A stretch of DNA of 64,000 nt from Epiperipatus broadwayi (GCA_028023455.1 JAQFVV010012529.1:2480001-2544000), one strand, 5' to 3'; shown: positions 35,660 through 48,760, counted from the stretch's first letter. The notes: generated by a model from the sequence alone, not told the origin. Numbers and translations are program-made.

Positions 35660-38039
35660 AATAAGAATGAAATTTTAAATAATTTTTTTTGGTAAAAATG
35701 ACATTTAGAAATCTCTATATTCTAAAGGATAAGAAATAAGTAATTTTGTTTGAATTGAATTAAAATCTACAGGTAATGATTGATTCATGGACAATTTATT
35801 TTGAAAAAGGAAAAAGAGGACTTCAGAAATCTTTTTTAGATTAATTTAAAGATGTAATTAATTGAGAGTAACATGTCACAAAAAAAAAACTTTAGAGTTT
35901 CCTGTCAAAAAATTGACTTTATTTTTTTTAAAAGAAGATAAAAGAGAATATTTTTATTGACTGAAAAAAAGATTAATACATGTCATCTATATGTTTATAG
36001 ATGCATATGTATGTGTGACTTTTATGTATAGTTTTCAAATGGAATTAATTATGAAATATATTTTGATAAATTCAAACATGTTCATTTTATATCAAGCCAC
36101 ATTCCTGAGTGCTGAATGGGTTTTAAGTAAACCTAATGTATTAATTATGTAAATCATAATGTAATAATTTGAATTGTGTATAGTAATTTTGTAAATCACA
36201 TATCTGTAAATCACAATGTGATAATTTTTATTATTATATGTTAATCAAAATCAGAAGCTTTAATTAATATGCATAGTCTTATTCTATACTTTAATATCAT
36301 TTTTTATTTTTATTGTTAAAACTTGTGTTCAATTATGAAAATTATTCCAGTGGTTTTAAATATTTTTGAATATTTGTTTCCATAATCTCTTGGTCACATA
36401 CAGAAATAAAACTTGTGTTCTCTAAGCTAGATTCATACAATAATGGTCTGATATATAAGGGGGGTGGATATTAGTGCTTTTGGACATCCAGAGATGATCA
36501 ATTATTATCCTGGTTGGCACAAAAAAGAATACTCTTTAAAGCCCATGTACTACATTGTATTTTAGTTTAGTCTTATTAGAAGTTAAGTTTGCAGTTGGCC
36601 AGTACAAGTGGCTAGAGCATTGATGATGATGAGCATGTTTTAAAATTCCAGAATTATTGTTTAGATTTTTCTGGTTATGTATTCTGATGGATTAGCACTA
36701 AAGTGGTTCATCCAAATTAATGGTTTCAATAATTGCCCAAGCTGGCAAAGGCTCAATATTTAGCCTGGTCTACAGAAGATCCATTTCTAATCAAGTCACA
36801 AGTTTGACTATTGATTTATTGTATTGATTTCTTTTCATGGAACGTTTATGATGACGAATGGTTGTTTCTTTTGAGTATTACTTTATTTATTATAATGCTG
36901 GTGGATTTAATGATACTTATAGCTGCTCTAAGGAGTAACTGGCATCTCATGCTCTCTTTAATATTCATCTTTTTTAATATATAACTTTGAATTATTATAT
37001 ATTAATTTAGTAATTAATTTGATATTTCATTTTAATTTAACTATATTTGAACTTACTTGGGGTTGATGATGATTTGCCATCACCCTGGATCAAATCCCTG
37101 GATTCCATTCCAATACAATCATTTCAGTAAAAAAAGAATTTTTATTTCTCTCTTTTAAACGAAGTTATATGCAATTTTATTTTATTTTAAAAAAAGGAAT
37201 AAATGAGGTTCAAGAGAAAAACTTAAGTTTTGATATAAAATCAGTTTTTCTTTTTTTTTAAATAGATTGGGATATTACTTCATTCAAACCTCACAGGATA
37301 TCCATTTATCCTTTGTGAATGAATAGGAAGAAAATTACTAACAGCTAGCTAGATAGGTCTGGAACACTTTTGAATGATATTTTAAATAGCTCCAGCTGAA
37401 AGGAAGAATTAGGCTTATTTAAATGACAACTAGAAATTACAAGACTATATTTTCACCATAAATGGATTTTTAACATTTGTCAGAAAGAGGTAAATGCCAA
37501 TTATTTTATTTTGATGAGTCTTATATTTAAAGTCTGATTTGTACTTTATTTTAACTAATTTGAATTTGTAAATAATGTTTGTTATCCTATTTTGAAAGAA
37601 ACTGTTAGTTAAAAAAACAAATGCATTTGTAAAAGCTTCTCTTTAGTAATTATTAAAAAAATAATTATTATATATCACATATGTATGCTAAGTTTATGAA
37701 TCTATATGAATTATTAATAAGAGGAAAAAGGTAAAGAAATAATGATAATCATGTAAATGCAATGCATATTTATAAATTGTCTAAGTCACAAATAACCATA
37801 ATTAACCCATTTGTTCATAGTATAACAGTAGAGCATAAGGCCAATAAATTGGCCTCAATGTGCAAGTATGTATATAAAGAATCATATAGATATATGTCGA
37901 AGAGAGATAAAGTTCGAAAGTTTTATTTTTATTGAAAAAAAATAAAAAGAGAGAGATGTATATAGTTATAGTTGTTTATTTTAGAATACATTCAGAAAAA
38001 TATGTGTTAATAAATTGTGGGAATGCAGTTATACGCAAA
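35660..38039. other. AT-rich non-coding stretch
   Basis: No gene is supported. At 36590-36650 and 37050-37120 there are phrases like a degenerate tRNA A box (AGTGGCTAGAGC) and B box (GGATCAAATCC), possibly old SINE remains. Confidence 0.4.
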
Positions 38040-38041
38040 TA

Positions 38042-39245
38042 CACCCAGGTCTCTTTTTACGCGGACTTATTTAACACGATTGTGAAGTCACGCGATTCGT
38101 CTTTCACCGGAAGTCGAAGTCCGATAATGCGCTATTACTTTAAATAATAAATTTTGCGCACTTACGTTATATTGAAAGTAATAGCACATTATTGGAATTC
38201 AACTTTCATCTTAGTAATTTCAATATTTTCAGTGCTTTATAATAGTAAGATTTTATGCAATAATGAAATTAAAATCATGATTTCCACATTTTATGTATAC
38301 ACACATTAAATTTTACAAGATTATAATGTAAATTTGTTCAAACATTGTGCGTGTTAATTTTGCATTTTAAATCACATTCTGTTTTTGCTTTTTAAAAAAG
38401 AACGTAATCAATTATTAATCATTTAGTGTCCACAAGTTTATTTTTAAAAGGTCAGTAATAGCAGTGGGCACAATTAAAAATTAAAATCTGATTTTTAATT
38501 GTAATTAACAATTTAAAAATTACTTACAGGTGACTTGAAATTAATGTGATGTAAAACGAAATTTGATTTTTAAACGGAATTGAAAATTAAAGACAAAAAT
38601 AAGAATTTAATTTTTAGTTGTTAGTTTTAATTAAATTTTTCCCAGCAGTGGTGAATAAATGTCTTTTTATTATCATAAGTCTAAGTTCATAAACAATTAA
38701 TAAAATCATCGTCGTCATCAACAGAAAACCATTAACACAACATGAGAGTGAACTTGGCGCTAGTTGTATTTCCTCTTGTGAGAATAATTGCTGAGATATT
38801 CTTGACTTCATTTAAGGAGAAGCCAAATACATCACATCACATCACATGAGAATCTGATTTTTTACTAGTTTGCAAACGAACGTCTTTTTGGGCAAATAGC
38901 GATAATAATTAAAACGTGTATAAAAAAATTTAAATTACTGTACTGTAAATTATGCATAAAAATATATTATTTTGAATAAAATCAAATATTATAGTTAAAA
39001 AAAGTTTGTCTTGTATCATTTTTTTTTAAATTTGAAATTTTTTATTAGTCATATTTTATTTCCTTATTTTTTTTTTGCATGAATTTTAAAGTAATTTTAT
39101 GTTGGTGCTTTGCTTTAACGCGAATTTTGAAAAATCACAGACCGCATCCCCCCTTTTTCAATGTAAGTTACGTCTATTTTTTCGCGATTTTGTTTGCGCG
39201 TGTTTTCTGAGGAACCTATCTATCACGTAAAACGGGACCCAGGTG
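38042..39245. mobile_element. Non-autonomous TIR transposon, copy 1 (Tigger/pogo-like TIR)
   Basis: The left end CACCCAGGTCTCTTTTTACG and the reverse complement of the right end CACCTGGGTCCCGTTTTACG are imperfect TIRs of about 20 bp, flanked by TA on both sides (38040-38041 and 39246-39247). TA duplication suits the Tc1/mariner/pogo superfamily. The GGTCTCGTTTTACGCGG style of terminus recalls Tigger-like elements, which is my inference. The body (1204 bp) encodes no transposase. A shared internal phrase near 38720-38770 (AACCATTAACACAACA and GGCGCTAGTTGTA) is also in copy 2. Confidence 0.75.
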
Positions 39246-41490
39246 TATATAAATTTTTTTGTATTATTACTTATTTCAAATGTATATTTTCCTTTAGTTT
39301 TATCGTACATAGTATTTTAATGAGAGTAACGAAAGAACTTTGATATATCTACCTTGAGGCAATTTTGTGTCTTTTGTTTTATTACTTAGCTACTCCAAAT
39401 TCCAGGAAATCTTAAATAAATGTTTGGCTAAAAAAAAAAAAAAAAAAAAAGAAATCTAAAAGAAAAATGTTAAAAGCATGCCTGAGAAATAGAGATCTCA
39501 ATGCTGATAAACTATTTTGGGAAATAAAAGAATCGAATTAATTAGTATGTGAAAAGGAAAGGGAGAGTGTGTTTCTCGGACAGAAATGTTGTATTAATGT
39601 ATTTCTGTTTTTGTTAAGTTTGCTGGTGTGGCTATACTCGCATAATAAAAATAAAATAGTAAAAGTCCTTCAATCAATCCTGTTGAGAAGAAAATGGATT
39701 TAATAATATCAATTTATATAATCGCTATAATCGTAATGCTGGGGTAGAACAAATACGTGTAAGGCAATCACCCTAAGCTCCAAATATATATAGCTGTTCC
39801 TGTTCAATGCCTGCCTGTCCAAGAACTCTAAAGATCCTACCGATACGCCACTAAAATAATCCAGGAAGAAATGAATCTTGAACCGTATATACTAAGAAAG
39901 CTTCCAATAAGCTGTCATTATTTTCTATATCCAAGAAATACCACAAAATGGATGGTCGTGCCGGACTTTTGTCATTAACAGAAATTTTTTCATTCGTTGA
40001 TAATAAAGAATATATAGATTTCGTTTGGATCATTGAAACAAGCTTATGTAGAAATAAACGTATCCCTAATAAAAATAAAATTCCGGGTACTCCAAGGTAA
40101 ATATGACTAATTTTTGTCTTAAGTGAACTGAAAATTGCCTATCGTTACTCTCTAAAGGTTTAATCATTATCTAAAACTATATAATTTAATCCATAATGTA
40201 TAAATGCATTTTTACACATGCTGTTTAATTATATGGTCTTTTATATTTAATAAATTGTATTTTTTTCTTTTATGTTATCATTTGACATGTAAATTATATA
40301 TATATATCTTTTTTCAATATTTAATTAGTCTGAATAATAAAAAAATTATATACTTACTTCAAAACAAATTATTTGTCTATCATTAATGAACATATTTATC
40401 ACTTATATTGGTCTAGTTCCCTTCCTGGAAGTATATCTCTCAAAGAGAGTTGAGTATGCTTTTCCGAGTAAGCAGTTGTATTAAACATGCTTTTAAATTC
40501 CAAACCATAAATTTGATAAGGAAATAGATTGCGTATTGAGGGAATAAATGTTTAGAGGTAGGGAGTTCAAAGTAGCATGCGATCTAATTTGAGAAGCATA
40601 GAAATCAGGAAAGATCATTCCAAATACGCAAATTTATCCATTTACCTCCGTTCAGCCTGTTAGGTATTGTTACCTTCCAGTCCTGGGAATTGTTACCTCC
40701 CAGCCCTGGGATCTGAGCTAGCTAGAGGGCTGGGCATCTAATTAGTGATAGTTCTAAGATTATTTACATAGGAAAAGTATAATTCTTACAGTATTAGTGA
40801 GATTGGCGCTTGAAGTCAGTTATTAATTGACGCTCATAAATATGCTTTTTCCGAAGAAATTGTTGTTCGTCTTTTTAATGAGATAATGGCCACTAGGTAG
40901 ATTTTTAAAAATTTTTTTGTTAACTTACATCCTTATATAGGATTTGTAAATTTTATTTCTTAAGATTTCATTAAGAAAGTGGATTTGTATTCGAATCCTA
41001 TACGGTAGATAGTATTTAAATTCTATCTGTAGGTGTATGGTGACTAAACAGCCATAGTTTTGCGTTTGCTACCTTACATGGTCAACGGATCCAATTTTTT
41101 TTAGATATTTATACAAACAATAAAATTGATACCGGGTTCGCCTGTTAAAATAGTTAAACTTATATTTGATTACTGAAAATCGAATTTTATATAGATGGAT
41201 TTATATATGCGCAGTTGTTTTTTCAATGTAGAATAGTTTACATATGTCTACATCCATATGGAAGAATACGTTCCTATCAGTTTAATGAGTTAGGGATTGA
41301 TCTCAGAATGAGTCATCACTTTATAAATTGTAATTGAATTAAATTACGTTTAGGACCAAAAGGCCATTCTTTATATTTATTGTATAGAAGATTTATTCAG
41401 TTAGGATTAGGACCAAAATGCCATTCCTTTGTAGTTATTATTATATAAGTGGTTATGTTTAGGATTAGGATAATAAAAAAGATAATTCCT
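39246..41490. other. Non-coding stretch between repeats
   Basis: An A run (39430-39450) and a GC-richer islet (about 39720-40030) occur. Both strands of the islet are briefly open (a 60-codon minus frame at 39851-40033) without any recognised domain. No coding call is made. Confidence 0.4.
40666..40711. repeat. 23-bp direct tandem duplication, GC-rich
   Basis: ATTGTTACCTTCCAGTCCTG (40666) is repeated at 40689 as ATTGTTACCTCCCAGCCCTG. Confidence 0.85.
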
Positions 41491-41658
41491 TATGATTATT
41501 GTGATAAAGATAGCCTTGATGTCTATCTCATATGTATCTGTAAGTATTAGAAGACATGTGAGTCAAAGAAATGTTATGATTATTGTGATAAAGATAGCCT
41601 TGATGTCTATCCCATATGTATGTGTAAGTATTAGAAGACATATGAGTCAAAGAAATGC
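41491..41658. repeat. 84-bp tandem duplication
   Basis: Units start TATGATTATTGTGATAAAGA at 41491 and 41575 with few differences. Because 84 is a multiple of three, one frame stays open through both copies (within 41492-41749), but the peptide has no recognised domain. Confidence 0.92.
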
Positions 41659-41659
41659 T

Positions 41660-43310
41660 ATATTTATGAATTCATACATGCATAGAATTATATTTAAGTT
41701 TATTGAAGCCAGGATTAAAGGTACGGTAGATGTATTACATCATCTATGAATATATTGATACTACAATGTTTAAAGATTAAAGAATTTTGTTAAAGAAATA
41801 AATTGCATATCAATTAATGATTATACTTTGTAAATAAATTACTATTATGTGATTTGTTAATTTTATTAAAGAAAATAATTTGTACGTCAATTAATAAGTA
41901 CACTTGTAAATAAATTATTACTTTGTTACTTTGTTTATGTAAGATTGCATGGTCTACCATTATTCATTGAGAATAACTTATGTTCTTCATGATTTAGCCA
42001 GGCATTACAATTGTGGCTATGTAATGGTTACATTATTTTGAATAAAATATTGTTTTTAATATACGTGTTGATTTATGTCCTGATACTTAAAGCCAGTTGA
42101 TGCCAGTGTAATTTATGTAAATAAATGAACTATGCCAAGTCTGACCATTACAATTTATAAATTACATTTAATTTTGTTTACACAAAACTACATCTAATAT
42201 TTTTTACACAGTGAGAAGCAGATAGGTACTTTACAGGTATAGGAAGTTTAAAATAGTCATTTGTATGAATAATATTGGTGAACAATTTTACCAGTTATAT
42301 TTTGGTTTTAGGTATTAAATTTATTAAAAATCTTATAAATACATTGCCTATTCATGGGGCCTTTTGTGGTTTAAGACACAGTCAATATTAAGGTCTAGTT
42401 CAATAATATTTTATGGTGTTTTAGATTTAAATTAGAGAAATATTGTGAAAGAGAAGCTTGTAAATGTTTCATTGTTAGTAAAATGGCTAGTTTTTGTACA
42501 GATATTTCTGTATCCATCAGATATATGTAGAAAGGACTAGACTTGTTGATTGGATTTGTGTTTTTTTTATACATATATATAGTTTTTTTCTCTACTTTTT
42601 TATCATTGAGATTTTATAAATTTACCAGCAATTTCTAGATCTTTGGAAAACAAATATTGTTTATAAAGAGCATTTCTGGTTTGCTCTAACCAGTAAAAAG
42701 TTGCTCTCAGTATACTTGCATGATTGAGTCTATGGAAGCTATGGTTATTTGTTTATTGAATTTATTATAATGAGGGTGTGAGATTCTATTGATATTACTG
42801 ATTGCAAATTTCAATAGTAACAATATTTAATTTATAATGGATATGAAAGAAAAGACTCCAGTATATGTAAATAAGCTGACAATGATGAATCATTTGTTTT
42901 GTAGAAATAAAACAAAGTTATGGATAGCTCTATATTCATTCTGCCTGAGAATGGAAAACTTTTTGCTTAGCATCAAAAAAATGTGTATATTGTTTAAAGC
43001 TATATTCTTGGACATTATTTGTTTTGTTAGATGATTTGAAACAAAGATAGTCAGACCATGTTTATTATGTATTTGGTCAACATTCATATAAAATCAGAGA
43101 TTTTAAGAAGATAAATATTATTTTATAGATGACAAATCTCTTGAGATATACATAACTTTGTACTATTATTACTTCTTATAGAAGTTTACATTTTTGTTTT
43201 AAATATGTGATTAGTATTTAATTGAAGCGGTTATAGAATTTCCTAGTTGAAGATACTTTGCAGAGATATATCTGGTTCTTATGGTATTCCATGGTTACCA
43301 AAACTATATA
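41660..43310. other. AT-rich non-coding stretch
   Basis: No gene, RNA or repeat structure is supported. Confidence 0.45.
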
Positions 43311-44191
43311 ACCTGGGTCTCGTTTTATGCGGATTATTTTAATGCGATTTTGAAGTTATGTGATTCATGTTTCTTCTTAATATCTTTCGTATTTCACTAT
43401 ATTTATTAGATATCAAGAAATTTAAATTATTAATAATTTATTTTGACTTGAAATACTTTTTTTTTTCAAAAATATAATGTTATATTAGCAACTAACGTGA
43501 ATATGGCCTGAAGCTGTATTTAGAATCTTAGCTTCTATATAAATAACCTACTTATATTAATGAGTAAATAATAATAATAGATTTATATGTACGTATAAAA
43601 ATATTGCAATAAATATTCAAAAATTTTAAACTTTTAAAACGTATTTTGTTGGATATTAACAGAAATATTTTTTTAGATTTTTAAAATAAATAATAATGAA
43701 GATTTTACTGATTTTATAAACTGAAAATAATATTTTTAATGATAATGTATAATCTTTTTGTTTTGATTGCGATCTCATTTTTTTAATATAGAAACAGAAA
43801 ACCATTAACACAACACAAGACTGAAAGTGGCGCTAGTTGTACACATACCACGAATCTGATTTCTTACTAGTTCACAAATGAATGCATATTGTCAAATAGC
43901 GGTAATGATTAAAATATGTATGAAAAAATGTAAAATTAAATACTGTAGTTAATAAAAAAAGTAAAAAAGTTTGTCTTGTATTAATTTTTTTCAAATATTT
44001 GAAATTTTTTATTAGTCATACTTTATTTCCTTATTTTTTTAATGCAAATTTTAAAGTAATTTTTCCTGTTGCTTTGCTTTTATGCTGATTTCTGAAAATT
44101 ATGGAACCTTTCCCCATTTTTCAAGGTAAGTTAAGTTTATTTTTGTGCATGTTTTTTGAGGAACCTATCTACTTCATAAAACGAGACCCAA
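43311..44191. mobile_element. Non-autonomous TIR transposon, copy 2
   Basis: The left end ACCTGGGTCTCGTTTTATG and the reverse complement of the right end TTTGGGTCTCGTTTTATG are inverted repeats. The interior shares with copy 1 AACCATTAACACAACA, GGCGCTAGTTGTA, TTTTTTATTAGTCATA and, near the right end, GAGGAACCTATCTA. It is shorter (881 bp) because of internal deletions. Terminal bases and target duplication are eroded. No coding capacity. Confidence 0.75.
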
Positions 44192-45370
44192 AATATTTAA
44201 AAAAACATGCTTCATCTTTAAAAAATATGCTTCTTATATACTTGAATATATGGATTTTGTAATCTTTTATTCACTTGTAGTGAGTTATTCTTTATCTGAG
44301 CATCAAAATATAATTTTAATATAGATATTTCAAATGAAGTTAAAATATTGCCAAAAATGATTTAATAAATAAAATGTTTATATATTAGTTGTGAGTTTCA
44401 TAATTTTCTGACTGACTAACCACGAATTCACATAAAATGAAATCTAGTTTCCAAATACATGAGGGTATATCAGAGTTCTAAGAGACAACTATCTCAATAT
44501 AAATAGGTCATTATGTTATCATATGAATATTGATTGATTCTGTATATATAAGACAAAATGTCCAACTTTTTAAGTATAAATAATTTTTCATAGATTCTTT
44601 TGCCATAGTCTGTGGAAATATGAAGAGTAATTGTGAATGATGTTGTATTTCAAGTCTTTATTTGAAATGTTCAATTATTTTATAGTTAACACATTGAAAT
44701 AAATTTTTTAGATATGTGACTCATAATTATTTGATTACATGAAGAATTTTAGATAAGTGATATTATTATGTCTATTAACTGCTAGTAAAAATACTACTTA
44801 GGAGTATTAAAACTAGAATACCCCTGTGTCTTAATGTATATATAAGCGCATATATCAAATTAATTACATAATAATAAGTGAAAGGCTAAAACCTTAGGCA
44901 GATGCGCGCTTGCGCTTAATAAATTTATTATATTTAAAATCAATTACAGTATATCTACCATTATTTCTTTATATTAGAAAATTAAATTTTCGTTCCCTTT
45001 TTTAAAAAAAACAATTGATTATTTATTTATGGTTGATTTATCGTAAATATTTTTTAAAATCAAAGATTGAGTCATTGAAATTGATTATATTTTATTTTTG
45101 TTTTTATTATTACTATTTTGATATCTAATTAAAAAATGATGTATATTAATTAAATTATATTAATCTTTTTAAACTACAGACAAGTTTATTCTCAGTCAGC
45201 TTGAACTGTCTTCTAATTCTTAATTTCAAAAATAAATAATCTAGTTAATAGTTTTGCAGTTGCTCGTTATTATAATCTAGCTTATTACTGAAAATTATTA
45301 TTTTTTTAACAAAAAAAAAAACTGGTATCATGTATGGCATATAATTAAAAAAAAAAAAAATCTATATTTT

Positions 45371-45386
45371 TGCTGCCATCTAGTGG
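45371..45386 (-). promoter_or_regulatory. CTCF-like motif
   Basis: The minus strand reads CCACTAGATGGCAGCA, a very close match to the bilaterian CTCF core (CCASYAGRKGGCRS). A single short motif match, so tentative. Confidence 0.35.
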
Positions 45387-45737
45387 CAAATTTATTAATT
45401 ATTTTACATTTATATAAATACAAAATATTTATATTTTAGTAGAAATTTTATCTACAATGTAGTTTACTATCGTTTCCTTACCTCGTGTTATTTTAGTCTA
45501 TTTGCTACAATTTTAAATGTCAAAGGTTATATACTACAGCTATTAGCATCGTCGTACTTCTCTAGCACATATTTAAAATGTACTGAACGATCTATTACAG
45601 GCTAGACAAAACTGATAAATTCACAATAAATCCAACACGTTAGCCACTTAAAAGAAACACATACTCTGCAGGAGAGAGGAAATCTATCCTGTTCATCTAT
45701 TTATTCTTTTGTTCTGTTTCGTTAATATTAAACATAG

Positions 45738-45759
45738 TTTTTTTTTTTGGGGGGGGGGG
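45738..45759. repeat. Adjacent T and G homopolymers
   Basis: A run of about 11 T is followed directly by 11 G. Confidence 0.9.
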
Positions 45760-46154
45760 CAATTAGTTATATTTAAATTTAATTAAATCCAAAACAAATC
45801 AATCATCCATAAGTTTAATTAAATTACAAAAACCTTTCTCCCCCACTACACAAAATTAGACTTCGATATACTGTAACATAAGAGTGTTTTTTTTCTATGA
45901 AGTTTTTTAATAGAAGTAGTCTACTATTTAAATACCTGGACAGATTGTTTTTGTTCCCCGCATTGTTGTCTGCAACCATAATATTTTTGTTATCTTTATC
46001 TATAGATTTTTATTATCTGTTAGTCCTGAATTGTTTTCCTCTTTTGTAATTTATAGGGTTTGGTTTTTTCACTTTCCGATTCATTTTTTCAGTTTTTACC
46101 AGCTATCAACTGGCAATTACTGCTTCCATCCGTGTTTCGATTTATGACATATAT

Positions 46155-46622
46155 CAGGGGTGGCCAACTTTTGTGTTCATAAGATCTACTTTTTATTTTA
46201 AAAATGTGTTGCGATCGACTTGTTGTCATAGGCGTAGTCTAAGTGGAGGGAGGTGTGAAATATGTACTATTTTTATATATCTACCTAGTAAAAAATAATT
46301 ATTTAACGGGCCAAAAAACTCATGTCCAAGAGAATTAAAATAACATGAGTAATTATTAATAATATTTATTAATACAAATTAGCTACATTAAATCAAGATT
46401 AAAAATATTATTTTCAAGAATGATACGGATTAGTGTACTTCACCTATCTAGAATTGAAAAAAAAAATTAGAACAAAAACAAAAATAACAAAAAAACTTGA
46501 AAATCTTGACGTAATTTGTTTCATTAGTTACCCAACAGCTCTTGCTAGATTGGCTTCGCGATCGACCAAAAATGGCTTTGCGATCGATCGGTAGATCAGG
46601 ATCGACTTGTTGGACATCCCTG
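46155..46622. mobile_element. hAT-type non-autonomous element with 8-bp target duplication
   Basis: The left terminus CAGGGGTGGCCAAC and the reverse complement of the right terminus CAGGGATGTCCAAC are 14-bp TIRs with the CAGGG start common in hAT elements. Flanks ACATATAT (46147-46154) and GCATATAT (46623-46630) agree at 7 of 8 positions, consistent with the 8-bp hAT duplication. Near both ends the interior has GCGATCGAC phrases. At 468 bp it encodes no transposase. Confidence 0.88.
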
Positions 46623-46671
46623 GCATATATAATTGGTATGTTTTTTTGTATCTTCCATTAGAGGCAAAACT

Positions 46672-47350
46672 TTCCATACAATAGAGCCATACGGTGCAAG
46701 CTAGAGTAATCAGTGGATGCAATAAGATTTGTGTATAAAATCCCTATCTAGTACCTACTCTTCCAATATCTTCAGACTAGTTTTTAGATTGTTCTTTTCA
46801 TCAGTGAGGGTCTGAAAGGACTGTACTTAGATCTTAGGATCTAATGCAACTCTCCATCAGCCACTTTCTACCTATTTAGTTAACTATAAAACAATGAGTC
46901 CTAAATGAAATCATAATAATGTTTTCAATCCAAGCGCATTTACATTCACTTGTATATTCATATAGATCTGAATTCAGCATCTATAAATTTTGACCTGTTT
47001 GGTTCTTTAATAACCATAGTCACTATCATCCCATTAGGAAAGATTGGTATTAAATCATTAAACATCACAAGATCATTATTTCCTATCTTTACACAATCTG
47101 TTAAAACAGAGAAAAAAACTCTATACAGTAGTGCCACTCAGTGCAGTAATCAATGGATACAAGAAGGTTTGTGCATAAAAAAGAGTAGGCACTAGATAGG
47201 GATTTTATGCACAAACCTTCTTGCATTTATTGATTACTCTGATTTGCACTGGTGGCAATACTGTATGGAGAGTTATGCATCTCTTTTAACAGCTTGTGTT
47301 AGCATAGGAAATGATCATGTGATGTTTAGTGGTTTGTTATCTTTCATTGT
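46672..47350. repeat. Cluster of three copies of a repeat, two of them inverted
   Basis: Arm 47015-47180 is the reverse complement of 47203-47350, with a 22-bp spacer. A third partial copy (46672-46765) lies in plus orientation. All share AGTAATCA, then AAGGTTTGTGCATAAAA (diverged in the third copy) and CCCTATCTAGTRCCTACTCTT. A rearranged piece recurs at 57226-57275. They adjoin the gypsy pol at 47500-49230 and could be remains of its LTR or an unrelated foldback. Confidence 0.7.
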
Positions 47351-47549
47351 CACTGCTACTACATATTTTGAAATTATATTAGCAAATTTCCCCTGCAATC
47401 TATGTTTTACATAAACTATCCTTAATCCATATTTTATCTCCACATTAAACATTTTTTATTCTGATTTTAGATTCACATATTAATCTTTTAGCAAAATAGT
47501 CTGTTCAATCGTTAATTTTTTTTCTATTAGCAATTCAATTGATGATTTG

Positions 47550-48085
47550 CCACTCACTGTTGAGGGAATAGAATGCTGATATAACAACATATGGTAAATT
47601 ATCTCTCACTTTAGCAAAAGTTTTTTTTTCAGTGTTTGCGTCAATTAATTAATACCAGTTTTTGCAAATCCAGTTGACTTAGGATGACATTGCAGTGAAT
47701 ATATATGCTTAATGTTCAAGTCTTCCAAATAGTCTTCAAATTTTACTGAAATAAAGCCAAAACCATTATCTGTGATGGTAAGCATGAATTGTAAAAAATT
47801 CTTATTCGTCAATAATCTATTCTACACTAGGGTTCTTTACAATGTGGCACTTTACCCAATGAGAGTAAACATCAATGAGTATTAAGAATGTGTAGCCCAT
47901 AAAAGGACTAGCATGGTCAATGTGAAGATGTTATTAAGAGTTTGTAGCCTGCATACCACAAATTGTATTCCTTCTTGGGTAATTGAACATTTGATTGACA
48001 GACTGTCACATTTCTTGATGTCTTTATTAATTTTAGACCCTAGATGCAGTAGTTCTTGGCAAGTGCTTAAGTATGGACTACTCAC
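47550..48085 (-). pseudogene. Integrase fragment of gypsy element 3
   Basis: After a degraded zinc-finger zone (48085-47900), a second frame reads FMGYTFLILIDVYSHWVKCH (first catalytic Asp region), then TDNGFGFISVKFEDYL (second Asp) and IKHIYSLQCHPKSTGFAK, where the catalytic Glu is replaced. It is broken by stops. Confidence 0.82.
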
Positions 48086-48469
48086 CTGTGATTTTTGTGT
48101 AATAACTTGAGTAATTTGCTCTAGTCTGAGATATTATTACTCTAACTCCATTTAAAATTTCATCTTTTGCATACAGACAGGTTTTTTCTGAATGTTACAG
48201 AAATAAAGACACAGACACTATCTGCAGGCATTCATCAGGCTACCTTTATCAATACACTTTATTAAAAGTTAGTATCCTGAATCATTCATTCCTCATCCAC
48301 TCTACCATAGTTTTCCATTTAATAACCTTGAATATAGATTATCAATAAAAGTGATGTCCATATTTACCATTTTTACTTCCACCCTAGATGACATTTGTAA
48401 TAATGTTTCGGCATTTATATTAATCTACCTTTTTTATAACTTAACTCATAGTCATAGGCAGGAAGAAAA

Positions 48470-48760
48470 GTGATCAAATGTAATATACATAGTCTGAGTT
48501 GATCTGGGATTTGTTTTTCTTATTATAATTAGCAATGATTTATGACAGGTTTCAATGGTAAAATGACAGCTATAAAAGTACAGATGAAATATCTGAATTC
48601 CAAATACTATAACTAGGGCCCTTTATCAAGCTGACTGTATTTTCTGCGCTAGACATGGATTCTTCTTATTGTGCAATGGGTGAATTAATATGACTTTGAT
48701 TCTGAAGTCTAATGTCTGTTGTCAATATTATGTCTAGATTGCTATCAAAATGCATTAGCA
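48470..48760 (-). pseudogene. RNase H fragment of gypsy element 3
   Basis: The minus strand shows LMHFDSNLDIILTTD (first catalytic Asp region), ALVIVFGIQIFHLYFYS and FTIETCHKSLL, the RNase H pattern of this group, across several frames and stops. Confidence 0.7.

Larger units (their letters stand above)
44192..46146. other. AT-rich non-coding stretch
   Basis: Homopolymer tracts include A14 or longer near 45347-45360 and T11G11 at 45738-45759. No coding sequence is supported. Confidence 0.45.

Noticed and set aside
39851-40033. 60-codon minus-strand frame with a natural-looking peptide
   Set aside because: The plus strand is also partly open here, no domain is recognised and no splice sites clearly bound it.
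11841-41658. Tandem repeats considered as CRISPR arrays
   Set aside because: Copies are adjacent with no unique spacers, copy number is two or three, and the genome is eukaryotic.
46950-47195. 81-codon plus-strand frame across the repeat arm
   Set aside because: It lies in an inverted repeat; the translation has no matching domain and its frame is lost in the sister copies.
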